Assembly (NCBI GenBank): GCA_903926385.1
Contig: CAIYIS010000078.1
Span: 1 to 37,118, forward strand
Length of the DNA: 37,118 nucleotides
Reading direction: 5' to 3'
Source of the DNA: an uncultured Bacteroidota bacterium
Lineage (GTDB): Bacteria > Bacteroidota > Bacteroidia > 2-12-FULL-35-15
Shown here: piece after piece, positions 8,244 through 17,200 of the stretch
Position numbering within the stretch: the first letter of the stretch is position 1
How the letters are laid out: each line of letters starts with the position of its first letter
The notes under the pieces: model-generated
Told to the model about the DNA's origin: nothing
Database searches by the model: none
Seen by the model: only the letters and a program-made list of their open reading frames with translations
Program-made: the position numbers and the translations under genes

Positions 8244-10034
8244 ATGAATATGCTCTCCGGAACTATTGTAATCAATAAAAAGCGTCAGCTCCTTATTCTT
8301 TTGCTGATAGCGTTTGGACTTAATGTAAATACACTTTTCAACGAATATGCTATGGACGATGTGGTGGTACTCACCAATAATTCTTTGGTTCAAAAAGGTG
8401 TTAAAGGTATTCCTCAGATTCTCACTACCGACTTTTTTTTCGGAATAGAAAATAAAAAGAGCGACCTGTCGGGCGGGCGCTATCGTCCCGTTGCATTGGT
8501 TACGTTTGCCCTCGAATACCAGCTTTTCGGGGCCAATCCTTTTGTTTCTCATTTAATAAGTGTTTTACTTTTTTTACTTCTCGTAGCACTTTTATTCAAA
8601 TTTCTCAATAACTATATTTTTAAAGACCCCGATACTTTCCCCACCACGGTTCCCTTGGCATTCATTACCTGTCTTATTTTTATTGTTCATCCTATCCATA
8701 CCGAAGTAATAGCCAATGTAAAAAGTCGAGACGAATTAATCACATTTATTCTGCTATTGGTTTCAGCTTTTTCATTTATTCGATACACCGAAAATCGAAA
8801 AGCAATTCAAATCATCATTAGTTTGTTTAGTTTCTTTATTGCTCTCCTAACCCGCGAAAGCGCTGTTCCTTTCATAGCCCTTGTTCCGTTGATGGCTTAT
8901 TTCTTTTTCAACCAAACGATAAAAAAATCTCTCCTATTATCTGTTCCGTTTGCCATAGTGTTTGCAGGGTATATGGCACTTCGATTGGCAATGGTTGGTT
9001 TTACCAAAGCATCCAACCTGGATATTGGTAATGCTCCCTTTTTATATGCCACTCCTTCCGAAGCATTCGCCACCAAAGTTTTTATACTTTTTAAATATGT
9101 AGGATTGCTTATCTTTCCTTATCCGCTCTCCAGCGATTACGGCTACAATCAGATTCCTTACATTGGATTTACGTCTGTTACTTTCATACTTTCTGCTTTG
9201 TTTTATACAGTACTTATTATTTTTGCTATTTACACTTTTCGAAAAAAATCCATTTATTCGTTCTGCATATTTTTCTTTCTTATCACCATTATACTCTTTG
9301 CAAATTTTATTATTGAGATAGGTGCTCCACTTGCCGAGCGACTGTTGTTTCAACCTTCGCTTGCCTTTTGTATTCTTTTAGCTCTGCTTTATTCAAAAGC
9401 AGCGAAGCAATTTTCACTACCTGCAAAAATCATAATGCTTATGGTTCTGCTTCTGTTTTCGGCAAAAACAATCTTGCGAAACAAGGATTGGAAAAATAAC
9501 GAAACACTATATTTCACTGATGTATTGGCTTCGCCTAACAGCATTCGCCCCAATTTGTATGCAGCCAATCAGTATATCAAAAAAGCATTGAGCGAACCCA
9601 ATGAAGAATTGAAAAAAGAATATTACTCCAAAGCCATTTTGTATGACGAACGTATTGCCTCCATTCACCCCGATTTCAGGCTTCATGCCGATTTGGGCTT
9701 GGCTTACTTCGGAATAAAAGATTATTTTAATGCGGCCAGCCATTGGCTGCTTGCTTATCAGATGTCTCCTGATGATACCGACACAAGGCAGCGGGTGATG
9801 ATGTTAAGCGAAATTCTTTTTAACGAAGGAAATAATTTTTCGAAAACAGGAAACGCAACAGAAGCCATCCGAAATTATAAAAAAGCTGTGGAGCTAAACG
9901 AAAACAATGTGGATGCATGGTATAATTTATCGCGTACTTATGCGTTTATTAAAGACGAAGCCAATGCCCGAGAGGCTTGGTATCAGATGCAAAAACATAC
10001 TACCAACCCCCAACCTTATCCCGAACAGAAATAA
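8244..10034 (+). CDS. TMTC-like GT-C membrane glycosyltransferase with C-terminal TPRs, paralog 5
   Basis: 596 aa, starting 4 bp after paralog 4 stops; a second in-frame ATG lies at 8250. The Asp pair of NEYAMDD is at 38-39. GGRYRPVALVTFALEYQLFG, HPIHTEVIANVKSRDEL, LTRESAVPF, FPYPLSSDYGYNQIPY (His of FPHP replaced by Tyr) and AERLLFQPSLAFC are present. The loop before HPIHTE is a few residues longer than in paralogs 2-4 (DPDTFPTTVP). The TPR tail lacks the GGNYF and KDEF ending of the others and stops in NPQPYPEQK, so it is the most divergent at its end. It is the last gene of the apparent operon; a hairpin terminator lies 53 bp downstream. Confidence 0.8.
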   Translation: MNMLSGTIVINKKRQLLILLLIAFGLNVNTLFNEYAMDDVVVLTNNSLVQKGVKGIPQILTTDFFFGIENKKSDLSGGRYRPVALVTFALEYQLFGANPFVSHLISVLLFLLLVALLFKFLNNYIFKDPDTFPTTVPLAFITCLIFIVHPIHTEVIANVKSRDELITFILLLVSAFSFIRYTENRKAIQIIISLFSFFIALLTRESAVPFIALVPLMAYFFFNQTIKKSLLLSVPFAIVFAGYMALRLAMVGFTKASNLDIGNAPFLYATPSEAFATKVFILFKYVGLLIFPYPLSSDYGYNQIPYIGFTSVTFILSALFYTVLIIFAIYTFRKKSIYSFCIFFFLITIILFANFIIEIGAPLAERLLFQPSLAFCILLALLYSKAAKQFSLPAKIIMLMVLLLFSAKTILRNKDWKNNETLYFTDVLASPNSIRPNLYAANQYIKKALSEPNEELKKEYYSKAILYDERIASIHPDFRLHADLGLAYFGIKDYFNAASHWLLAYQMSPDDTDTRQRVMMLSEILFNEGNNFSKTGNATEAIRNYKKAVELNENNVDAWYNLSRTYAFIKDEANAREAWYQMQKHTTNPQPYPEQK

Positions 10035-10087
10035 ACCGGTGGAAATGTAGAATTAAGAATGTAGAATTCACAATTGAGTTAAATTAA

Positions 10088-10121
10088 AAATTCCTCCGAA
10101 CGAAATTGTTCGCAGGAATTT
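10088..10121. terminator. Bidirectional hairpin terminator between convergent blocks
   Basis: AAATTCCTCCGAAC (10088-10101), a 6-nt loop, then GTTCGCAGGAATTT (10108-10121): 13 of 14 pairs. The minus-strand reading runs straight into a T-rich stretch; the plus-strand reading has TTTTGG. It suits termination of both the five-gene array (+) and the gene at 10216 (-). Confidence 0.75.
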
Positions 10122-10215
10122 TGGTTTGCAATTTGTTATTAGTTTTAGTGGTAGGTTTACTTCTTGATTATTTATCGAATCAACTAGTCTTTAACTTTAT
10201 TATTCTCCGTTTTAT

Positions 10216-11946
10216 TTAATCAAACTTTACCTTGGAGAACCTGTCTTTACCTTTTTGGTGCGTGTAAACAAAAACTCCATCCTTGTTGTACAAAAAGGGC
10301 ATTTCGAATTCAATTGGGTAATTAAATACTTTTATATGATGATAGGTATCGAGGAATATTTGTTGTTCAGAATACAGAGTATAAGGAGAAGCCGCAAAAC
10401 AAAAAGGTTTGTTTTGAAAAATTAAATTGTGGGCCATTTTACCATCATCAATTGAAATGGATGAATAAACAAAATTAGTCCCAGGAATATCTGTTGAATA
10501 TCTCAAATCACCGGGTTTGTATTTGGGATTTGCTATTATTTTCAAATTGTCTTTTTGCTCATTATTTAAAATATATATTTTATCATCTGTTGCAAATGCG
10601 ACATATTCTTTTATTTCGTCCTGTCCAATATTTTTTATTCCTGCAAAAGGTGGCAAACCTAAACCAGAATAAAACAAATTATCTCCTACCGTATTATAAA
10701 CGTTAGTCTTTAACGGCAAGCTTTTAATCCATTCAAATCTTCCAGCTACATTATATTTCGCAATTACTACGTCTCTGTAATGCTGTGTTGTTTTTCGAGT
10801 GGTTGCTACTTGGCCTCCGGAGGGTCCAGCTACTGGTACTACTGTATAATCCTGTGCTATTCCATACATCTCGCCAACAATAAAAACATTTCCCCCTCTC
10901 AAAAATGAATAATCTACTTTGTATCTGGCTTCTTTGGCTTTGTCCATACAAGAATTCATCGCTTTCATTAAATGTTCATCAAAATCAGTAGAAACATTCG
11001 CTGTTATTTTCCGAGTTTTTGCATTGATTGTATATCCGAAAACGCCATGCTGCATCTCGTCCGGGCCTGACTTTTTGATTGCTTCCTGAAAAAAACCTGC
11101 AAAAACAACCTCATTATTATTATTAGGAGTAATACTAATATCCTGCACTTTATAACTCATTTCAAAACCTATCTCTACTATTCCTGGCTTCTCTTCATTT
11201 GTAGGACAAACGATAATTTTATAATTATTCGGCTTTACCTTGGTTTGAGGGTTTCTATCAATGTAGTTGAATCCATAATAAATGGTATTATTTTTATCCA
11301 TACACAATCCCCAAAACTTTGTCCTTTTATAGCACTTATCAAAGTTTTCTTTTTCTGTATAATTATATCCAAGGTCACCCTCTTTAATTGTTTTTGTGCT
11401 TTCCTTTAAAAATGATATGGCATTTATAACCATAAAATCAATTTGAAATTTCCCTGTACGTTTGTTTATGTATGACGCTCTGACTCCAAACTTTGTTTTC
11501 TCTTCGTTTTGTATAATCTCTACCTCTTTCAATTCAATATCATCCGTAGATGTTTCTGCAACAAGTCCTTTATCGGGCATCAATTTCCCGTCTGCTGAAA
11601 CTTCTTTAAAATACAGAACTGAGGCACTACCGCTAAAGTAATGATAAAAAAAGTATAATTTATTGCCAACCGAAAAAATATTATTCAAATCAACCTCATT
11701 GTCTGCAATGTTTTCTGAGTATAGTACATTCATTGTAGCTTTATCATATTTCTCAATTTTAAGATAACGAACGCCATCTACAATATTCAACCGATAAGTA
11801 AAAAAACAAGTACTATCCCCATCAAGAATTTTGGTTAACAATCGGTCCTCTTTATTTTCTATTTCCGGCCCATGCGTAATTACTTGCGAACAAACATAGC
11901 TATTTATTGAGGTAATAAGTAGTGCTATAAAAAGAAGTTTTTTCAT
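10216..11946 (-). CDS. Secreted protein of unknown function (576 aa)
   Basis: I do not recognise a named family. The N-terminus MKKLLFIALLITSINSYVCS is a typical signal peptide, with cleavage likely after the VCS; the residues before the Cys (SYV) do not make a good lipobox, so a periplasmic, outer-membrane-associated or secreted protein is likelier than a lipoprotein. The rest is beta-rich with recurring hydrophobic/aromatic strands, such as NKLYFFYHYFSG, NTIYYGFNYIDR, NEVVFAGFFQEA and VFIVGEMYGI, each followed by polar loops. This looks like propeller or sandwich repeats but is not a clear WD40 or Kelch signature. No T9SS sorting domain is visible at the C-terminus. It is flanked by terminators on both sides, so it is probably monocistronic. 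Confidence 0.7.
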   Translation of the reverse strand: MKKLLFIALLITSINSYVCSQVITHGPEIENKEDRLLTKILDGDSTCFFTYRLNIVDGVRYLKIEKYDKATMNVLYSENIADNEVDLNNIFSVGNKLYFFYHYFSGSASVLYFKEVSADGKLMPDKGLVAETSTDDIELKEVEIIQNEEKTKFGVRASYINKRTGKFQIDFMVINAISFLKESTKTIKEGDLGYNYTEKENFDKCYKRTKFWGLCMDKNNTIYYGFNYIDRNPQTKVKPNNYKIIVCPTNEEKPGIVEIGFEMSYKVQDISITPNNNNEVVFAGFFQEAIKKSGPDEMQHGVFGYTINAKTRKITANVSTDFDEHLMKAMNSCMDKAKEARYKVDYSFLRGGNVFIVGEMYGIAQDYTVVPVAGPSGGQVATTRKTTQHYRDVVIAKYNVAGRFEWIKSLPLKTNVYNTVGDNLFYSGLGLPPFAGIKNIGQDEIKEYVAFATDDKIYILNNEQKDNLKIIANPKYKPGDLRYSTDIPGTNFVYSSISIDDGKMAHNLIFQNKPFCFAASPYTLYSEQQIFLDTYHHIKVFNYPIEFEMPFLYNKDGVFVYTHQKGKDRFSKVKFD

Positions 11947-11997
11947 ATTTCCAATTTTCCGTAAAATTAATTTTTATTTCTATTCCTCTCTAAAAAA

Positions 11998-12031
11998 AAC
12001 AATCCCGCTCAACTGCTCGAGCAGGATTGTT
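11998..12031 (-). terminator. Intrinsic terminator of the gene at 12095-12811
   Basis: AACAATCCCGCTC (11998-12010) pairs with GAGCAGGATTGTT (12019-12031). The single non-Watson-Crick position is a G-U wobble only in the minus-strand RNA. On that strand the hairpin is followed by eight T (plus-strand A run at 11992-11999), a textbook intrinsic terminator for the leftward gene. Confidence 0.85.
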
Positions 12032-12094
12032 TTTGGTTTTATTCGTAAATTCGTTTTTATTCGTATTTCGTAAAAATCTATTTACCATCTTATG

Positions 12095-12811
12095 CTATAC
12101 AGTGCCGTAAACGGTAATGGTAGCTTCATCGCTCCAGGTGCCTACAGTTTTGTTATGCATTACATATATCATTTTGTATTTCCAGATGGCACTTGCGCCT
12201 ACTGCCGGCAAAGCCGAATTGTCTAAATATGGCGAACTGATGGCTCTTTCTTCTTTTTCGTAGCCTTTGCCCTTGTCCACCCATATTTCTACGGCATCAA
12301 ACCCTCCTTTTACCCATTTAATAACCGGATGCCCGCTGTCCATAAAAACTTTGAAAGTGGGTTTGCCTGTTGATGGGTCGAATGGAGAAGAAACCGGAAC
12401 AATTTGCAAAGCCTCGCCTTTGGTGGCATTATATGCTGGCGAGCTTTTGGCCTTAGCAGCATTTTGGCGAAAACGAGCTTCGATATTGGCCGCCACCAAT
12501 GCCGAAGGTGTTTCGGTTGGAAACACATCAAAAGTTCCTAATACTTGCGTGCCGTTGCCGTGCCTAGCCAAGTTTTTATACTTGGTAACACCCGATGCAA
12601 ATGTTTGCGCATCTATCTGAGCTTTTACACAAAATGTCATATACTTGGCATCATCGCTGGCTGCCGAAATTTCTGCGGGTGTAAACCCTAAACCTGCCAA
12701 AATTACATCTTCGCTTGCGAATTTGGTAAGCTGCGCTGCAAATCCTGCATCGTCATTTACTACAAAATCGTTAGTAGTTACGGTCATTGTTAAAATAATT
12801 GCTTTTTTCAT
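12095..12811 (-). CDS. Small hypothetical protein with Fn3-like C-terminal module (238 aa)
   Basis: The function is unknown. There is no clear signal peptide: the start MKKAIILTMTVTTNDF has too short a hydrophobic stretch. Residues about 15-125 are helical and Ala-rich. The C-terminal part, about 145-238, reads as one beta sandwich of the fibronectin-III type: KPTFKVFMDSGHPVIKWVKGG, then VEIWVDKGKGYEKEE, and IWKYKMIYVMHNKTVGTWSDEATITVYG. This resembles a C-terminal module common in small uncharacterised Bacteroidota proteins, where a value described as a measurement- or label-like domain is seldom assigned any role. It has its own terminator at 11998-12031; upstream lies a 627-bp repeat-rich spacer, so its promoter probably sits next to minisatellite B. 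Confidence 0.65.
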   Translation of the reverse strand: MKKAIILTMTVTTNDFVVNDDAGFAAQLTKFASEDVILAGLGFTPAEISAASDDAKYMTFCVKAQIDAQTFASGVTKYKNLARHGNGTQVLGTFDVFPTETPSALVAANIEARFRQNAAKAKSSPAYNATKGEALQIVPVSSPFDPSTGKPTFKVFMDSGHPVIKWVKGGFDAVEIWVDKGKGYEKEERAISSPYLDNSALPAVGASAIWKYKMIYVMHNKTVGTWSDEATITVYGTV

Positions 12812-12890
12812 TTTTTTGTTTGTTTTTTAGTTAATACTCGGTTTTATTTATGTTAATTTACTTAATTTACGATACTTATATTATTTTCAG

Positions 12891-13137
12891 CAGTTGGTAA
12901 AATGGTTCGGACAGTTGGTAAAATGGTCTGGACAGTTGGTAAAATGATTCGGACAGTTGGTAAAATGGTTCGGACAGTTGGTAAAATGATTCGGACAGTA
13001 GGTAAAATGATTCGGACAGTTGGCAAAATGGTTCGGACAGTTGGTAAAATGGCTCGGACAGTAGGTAAAATGGTCTGGACAGTTGGTAAAATGGCTCGGA
13101 CAGTTGGCAAAATGGTCTGGACAGTTGGTAAAATGAT
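12891..13137. repeat. Minisatellite B: 12 copies of a 21-bp unit
   Basis: Perfect 21-bp periodicity; the unit reads CAGTTGGTAAAATGGTTCGG plus A. Variation is limited to a few sites (GTTGG/GTAGG, GGT/GGC, ATGGTTC/ATGATTC/ATGGTCT/ATGGCTC). Copy 12 breaks off after AAAATGATTTT. The units are contiguous, so it is a minisatellite and not CRISPR. The low divergence points to recent expansion or active homogenisation. Confidence 0.93.
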
Positions 13138-13189
13138 TTTACCTACCCAATTTTGGGGTGTTAGTTTTAAAAACCAAACTCCAAAACTA

Positions 13190-13225
13190 AAAATCCGGTT
13201 GCGAAAAGTTTCGTAACCGGATTTT
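13190..13225 (-). terminator. Strong hairpin, probable terminator for the TPR gene at 13439
   Basis: AAAATCCGGTT-G-CGAAA (13190-13206) pairs with TTTCG-T-AACCGGATTTT (13209-13225), with one internal G/T position. The minus-strand reading ends in TTTTT. It lies about 210 bp beyond the stop of the TPR gene with only the GT tract between, so it would end that transcript; the plus-strand orientation is also possible. Confidence 0.65.
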
Positions 13226-13261
13226 AAAATATTTAAAAAAGAAAAATGTCTTTTATGATTT

Positions 13262-13297
<36 letters not shown>

Positions 13298-13438
13298 AAA
13301 CAGGGCGTTTCGGAGGCATTGGCCTTTTAAAACAAATAAGGTTATATGCTGTTTGTAAATTCATACCACAAAGTAAATAAATTAGAATTTAAAAAGCAAA
13401 TTATTTTTTAGAAAATTACACATTTTCATTCTCAATTC

Positions 13439-14170
13439 TTACTTACAATTTTTCTTAATAATTTCATATATTTTCATGTCGCCCAGTTCGCCTGCTTTGC
13501 TCCAGTCTTTGCAGGCCCCTTGGGTGTCTCCGCTCTGAAATCGAGCTGTGCCTCGCTGTTCGTAGGCCTGAAAATCTTTTTTATTAATCTGTATCACCCG
13601 CGAATAATCTTCTATACTTGCCTTGTAGTTTTTGAGCAATAAGTATGACGAAGCTCTGTTGAAATACGCATCGGAATATAACTTATCAATTTTTACGGCC
13701 GTTGTAAAATCGTCAATGGAACCATGATAGTCTTCTAACCGTGCTTTAAGCTTACCTCTGCCTTTGTAGGCTTTTGCATTAAGGGTATCCAGGTCGATGG
13801 ATTTGGTATAATTCTCCATCGCTTTTTTATCCTCTTTCTGTAAAAAATAAACTTCGCCCATATAATACCAGGCATCTGCGTTCTTAGGATTAATTTCCGA
13901 AGCCTTGCTAAACTCCATTATCGCCACATCGTAGTTGCCTTCGTTCATCTTGGCAATACCGTTTTTTATGTTTTGCGAATCTTGAGCAAAAGCAAACACT
14001 GGAAAATGAAATAATAAAAGAAGAAGAAAATTAACCCTTCCTCCTACTCTGCTTTTTTGGAGAAAGCTGAAGGTACACCTCCCCCCCATCCCCTCTCCTT
14101 GAAAAAGGAGAGGAGTGAAGCTTCCTGACTGTTGTAATGAATAAGGTTGATTTGCTTTTACTGAACTCAT
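13439..14170 (-). CDS. Secreted TPR protein with a repeat-derived N-terminus (243 aa)
   Basis: A protein-interaction scaffold of about four or five tetratricopeptide repeats. The consensus TPR positions are clear from about residue 65: GNYDVAIMEFSKASEINPKN, ADAWYYMGEVYFLQ, AKAYKGRGKLKA, SDAYFNRASSYLL, FQAYEQRGTARF, ending in GACKDWSKAGELG. A hydrophobic stretch LLLLLFHFPVFAFA (about 49-62) ending in AFA-QD is a good signal-peptide core with cleavage. It is preceded by an abnormally long 48-residue leader, of which about 18-32 is encoded by a palindromic repeat (14076-14117). An ATG at residue 28 is the other possible start, but it also lies within the repeat. The gene lies 73 bp downstream of the giant gene and could be its distal cistron. 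A role as an envelope adaptor is inferred from the fold only. Confidence 0.8.
   Translation of the reverse strand: MSSVKANQPYSLQQSGSFTPLLFQGEGMGGRCTFSFLQKSRVGGRVNFLLLLLFHFPVFAFAQDSQNIKNGIAKMNEGNYDVAIMEFSKASEINPKNADAWYYMGEVYFLQKEDKKAMENYTKSIDLDTLNAKAYKGRGKLKARLEDYHGSIDDFTTAVKIDKLYSDAYFNRASSYLLLKNYKASIEDYSRVIQINKKDFQAYEQRGTARFQSGDTQGACKDWSKAGELGDMKIYEIIKKNCK
14076..14117 (-). repeat. Palindromic C/G-rich element, copy 3, inside the TPR gene
   Basis: Minus-strand orientation: stem CTCTCCTT/AAGGAGAG (14093-14100 and 14105-14112), followed on the minus strand by GGGATGGGGGGGAGGTG. It is 42 bp (14 codons), in frame, and encodes roughly residues 18-32 of the TPR protein. Confidence 0.7.
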
Positions 14171-14200
14171 ATTTGTTTTTATTTTAGTTTCTCACCAGCA

Positions 14201-14239
14201 CCCCCCTCTCTTGCGGAGAGGGGATTAAGGGGAGAGGTG
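14201..14239 (+). repeat. Palindromic C/G-rich element, copy 4, just after the giant gene
   Basis: CCCCTCTC (14203-14210), loop TTGCG, GAGAGGGG (14216-14223), then ATTAAGGGGAGAGGTG. It lies 5 bp beyond the stop of the 19.3-kb gene and fills the 73-bp gap to the TPR gene. Besides being a dispersed repeat, the hairpin could slow transcription or protect the 3' end of the long mRNA. Confidence 0.75.
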
Positions 14240-14243
14240 TGTG

Positions 14244-17200
14244 TTATTTTATTAACACCAATCTTCTGCTCAGGCTTCCCTGATCGGTTACTATTTCTAC
14301 CATATACACTCCTGCATCAAGCGTACTCGAGTCGAATGTAAATTTATGTTTCTTCATGCCTGCACCATTCTTTTCTTCAGTTCGTGCATCTCTTACACTT
14401 TGTCCAAGCGTGTTGAACAAATAAATATTGATAGGCGTTTCTACCGAAGTACTGAACTCAATAGTGAATTCGTTGATTGCAGGGTTAGGATAAATAAGCA
14501 CATCTTCCAGCGCAGCTGTTATCTCGTCAATGCCGGTATGTGTTACATGCACATTGATTACCGTATCCGAACTGCAACCCTGAGCATTGGTTCCGGTAAC
14601 TGTATACGAAGTGCTGACAGCAGGCGAAGCAATTACTGTAGGGCCTGTGGTTACGTTCAGTCCTGTAGGCGGAGCCCATGAATACGACACCGCATTATAA
14701 GCAGTCAATGTAACCGAGCCTCCAAACACACACCCTACAGAATATGTATTGGCAGTAATCAGAGGAGCAGGGTTAATAGTCAACATAGCTGTATCCGGCA
14801 CAGAGTTTCCGCACAATAAATTATTATCGGCTACATAATACATATACGTTCCGGCAACAGTTACCCCCGGAGCAAACGAATTACCACTTGCCAAATAATT
14901 CAGCAAAGTAACATCGCTATACCATTGAGGATTGGCACCGGTAGAAGTAAGCACACCCGAACCTCCTGCACACAATGTAGTGTCGTGAGCCACTGGTTTG
15001 GCAGCCGACTGGTTTATGGTGAGCATAACAGAATCTGCACCCATGCTCGTACAACCCGCCACATTATCGGTTACATAATATACATACGAGCCGGACGCTG
15101 TTTGTCCCGTAGCGTAGGTGTTTCCAGTTCCCACCTGTGTGGTGAGTGTGGCATTGCTATACCAACTCACATTCGTTCCGGTGGATGATAAACTCGGAAT
15201 AACAGTGCCCGTACATGCCGAAACATTATTGGCCACAGGAACCGAAGGCACAGGCAAAATAACCAGTTGAGAGGTATCTGCTGTACTTCTGCAACCCGAA
15301 GTAGTGTCTATTTGTGTTACAAAATACGTATACGTTCCCGGCAATGTTTGTCCCGTAGCAAACGAATTTCCGTTAAACACTATAACATGAGCTGTATCGT
15401 ACCATTGAACATTTGCTCCAAGCACAGTAAGATTAGGAATTACAGACGATGCACATACAGTAGTGTCGAGAGCAACTGGTTTTGCCGGCAAGAAATCAAT
15501 TATCATATTTACCGAATCAACCGGGCTCACACATCCTGTTATCGTGTCGGTTTGTGTTACATAATATGGATAAATACCCGGCAATATATGTCCGGTATTA
15601 TACACATCTCCTGTATGAACAAGGTTCATGGAAGTGTTGTACCACCGCACATCTTGTCCGTGGTAAATTAAAATGGCAAGCGCACTGCGGAAACAGATTG
15701 CAGTATCGTTCACACTCGGTATAGCAGGAGTCTGATGTATGGTCAACGAAACTGTATCCGTTAATCCGGCAGGACATCCCGCTACATTATCATTCACATA
15801 ATAAGTGTACACACCAGCCGTTGTTTGTCCGGTTGGGAAATTAAATCCGGTGTTCACCAATGTTGTCAGCGCTGTGTCGCTATACCAGTTTACAATATTT
15901 CCGGTAGTAGCTACTAAATCCGGTATTGCACCTCCGCTACACACTACTACATTAGCCACTGCAGGCGCTGTGGTTGGTTGTGTATTGATGGTGAGAGTGG
16001 CAGTATCTACCGGACTTGCCAAACATCCCGGCAAACTATCTGTGATGTAATACGTATAAGTACCTGCCATTGTTTGACCGGTAGCAAATGTAGGGCCTAC
16101 ATTAACAAGTGAAGTTAATCCAGCATCGCTGTACCAATGAATAATAGTACCTGCCGAGGCAACCATATCAGGCACTGTAACACTTGTACACGAAACCACA
16201 TTAGCTACCACAGGAGGATTATTCGGTTGAACACTGATAACTAAAGAAGCCGTATCTGCATAACTCGAACAACCGGTTACTGTATCTACATCTATTACCT
16301 GATACACATAAGTTCCCGGTGTATTGATTCCGGTAGCAAACGGACTTCCTGTTCCAACAAGAGTTGCACTTGCATCGTACCATTGTAAATTAGTTCCGGT
16401 AGCAGTAAAGTCGCTTACAGGACTTCCGAAACAAACAGAAACATTAGCTGCAACCGGTGTTGCCGGAAGTGCATGTATGGTTAAATTAACCGAATCGTAT
16501 GCACTTTCGCAACCGTTCACGGTTACAGTTACTGTGTAATTATACACACCCGGCAATGTTTGTCCGGTAGCAAATGTATCCAATGTAGAAACTACCACCA
16601 TGGCTGTATCGTACCAATTGATGTTAGAACCTTGAACTATCAAATCAGGTGTGGATGTACCAAAACAAACACTGTGACTGGAAGCCACAGGCGCTGTCGG
16701 TACTGCTTTTATAGTAAGTGTATCAATTGCTAACGGACTTTGAATTCCGTTTACAGTTTGTGTAGCGTAATAGATATACGTTCCCGGAAGTGTTTGTCCG
16801 GTTGCAAATGGATTACCTGAGAAAACATTTGTGGTTAGCAATGAATCTGCATACCAGTTAATGTTTGTTCCAACTGCTGATAAATCAGGAACTGCATTTC
16901 CGGCACATACCACCTGACTCGTAACCGCAGGTGCTCCCGGATAAATAACCAGAACTACTGTATCCGGTGCACTTTCGCAACCATTTAAATTTTGAGTTAC
17001 ATAATAAGTATAACTGCCCACCGCAGTCTGACCGGTAGCAAATGTATCAGAAGTAGAAACTACTACCATTGCTGTGTCGTACCAGGTAATGTTTGTTCCG
17101 GATGTGATCAAATCAGGAGTAGGTAAACTGTATGCCACCGAAACATTGTTAGCTACCACAGGAGGAGTAAAGTTTATGGTATATACTAATGATGAAACCG

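Noticed and set aside
10216-11946. Lipoprotein assignment for the 576-aa secreted protein
   Set aside because: The Cys follows Tyr-Val rather than the small residues a lipobox needs.
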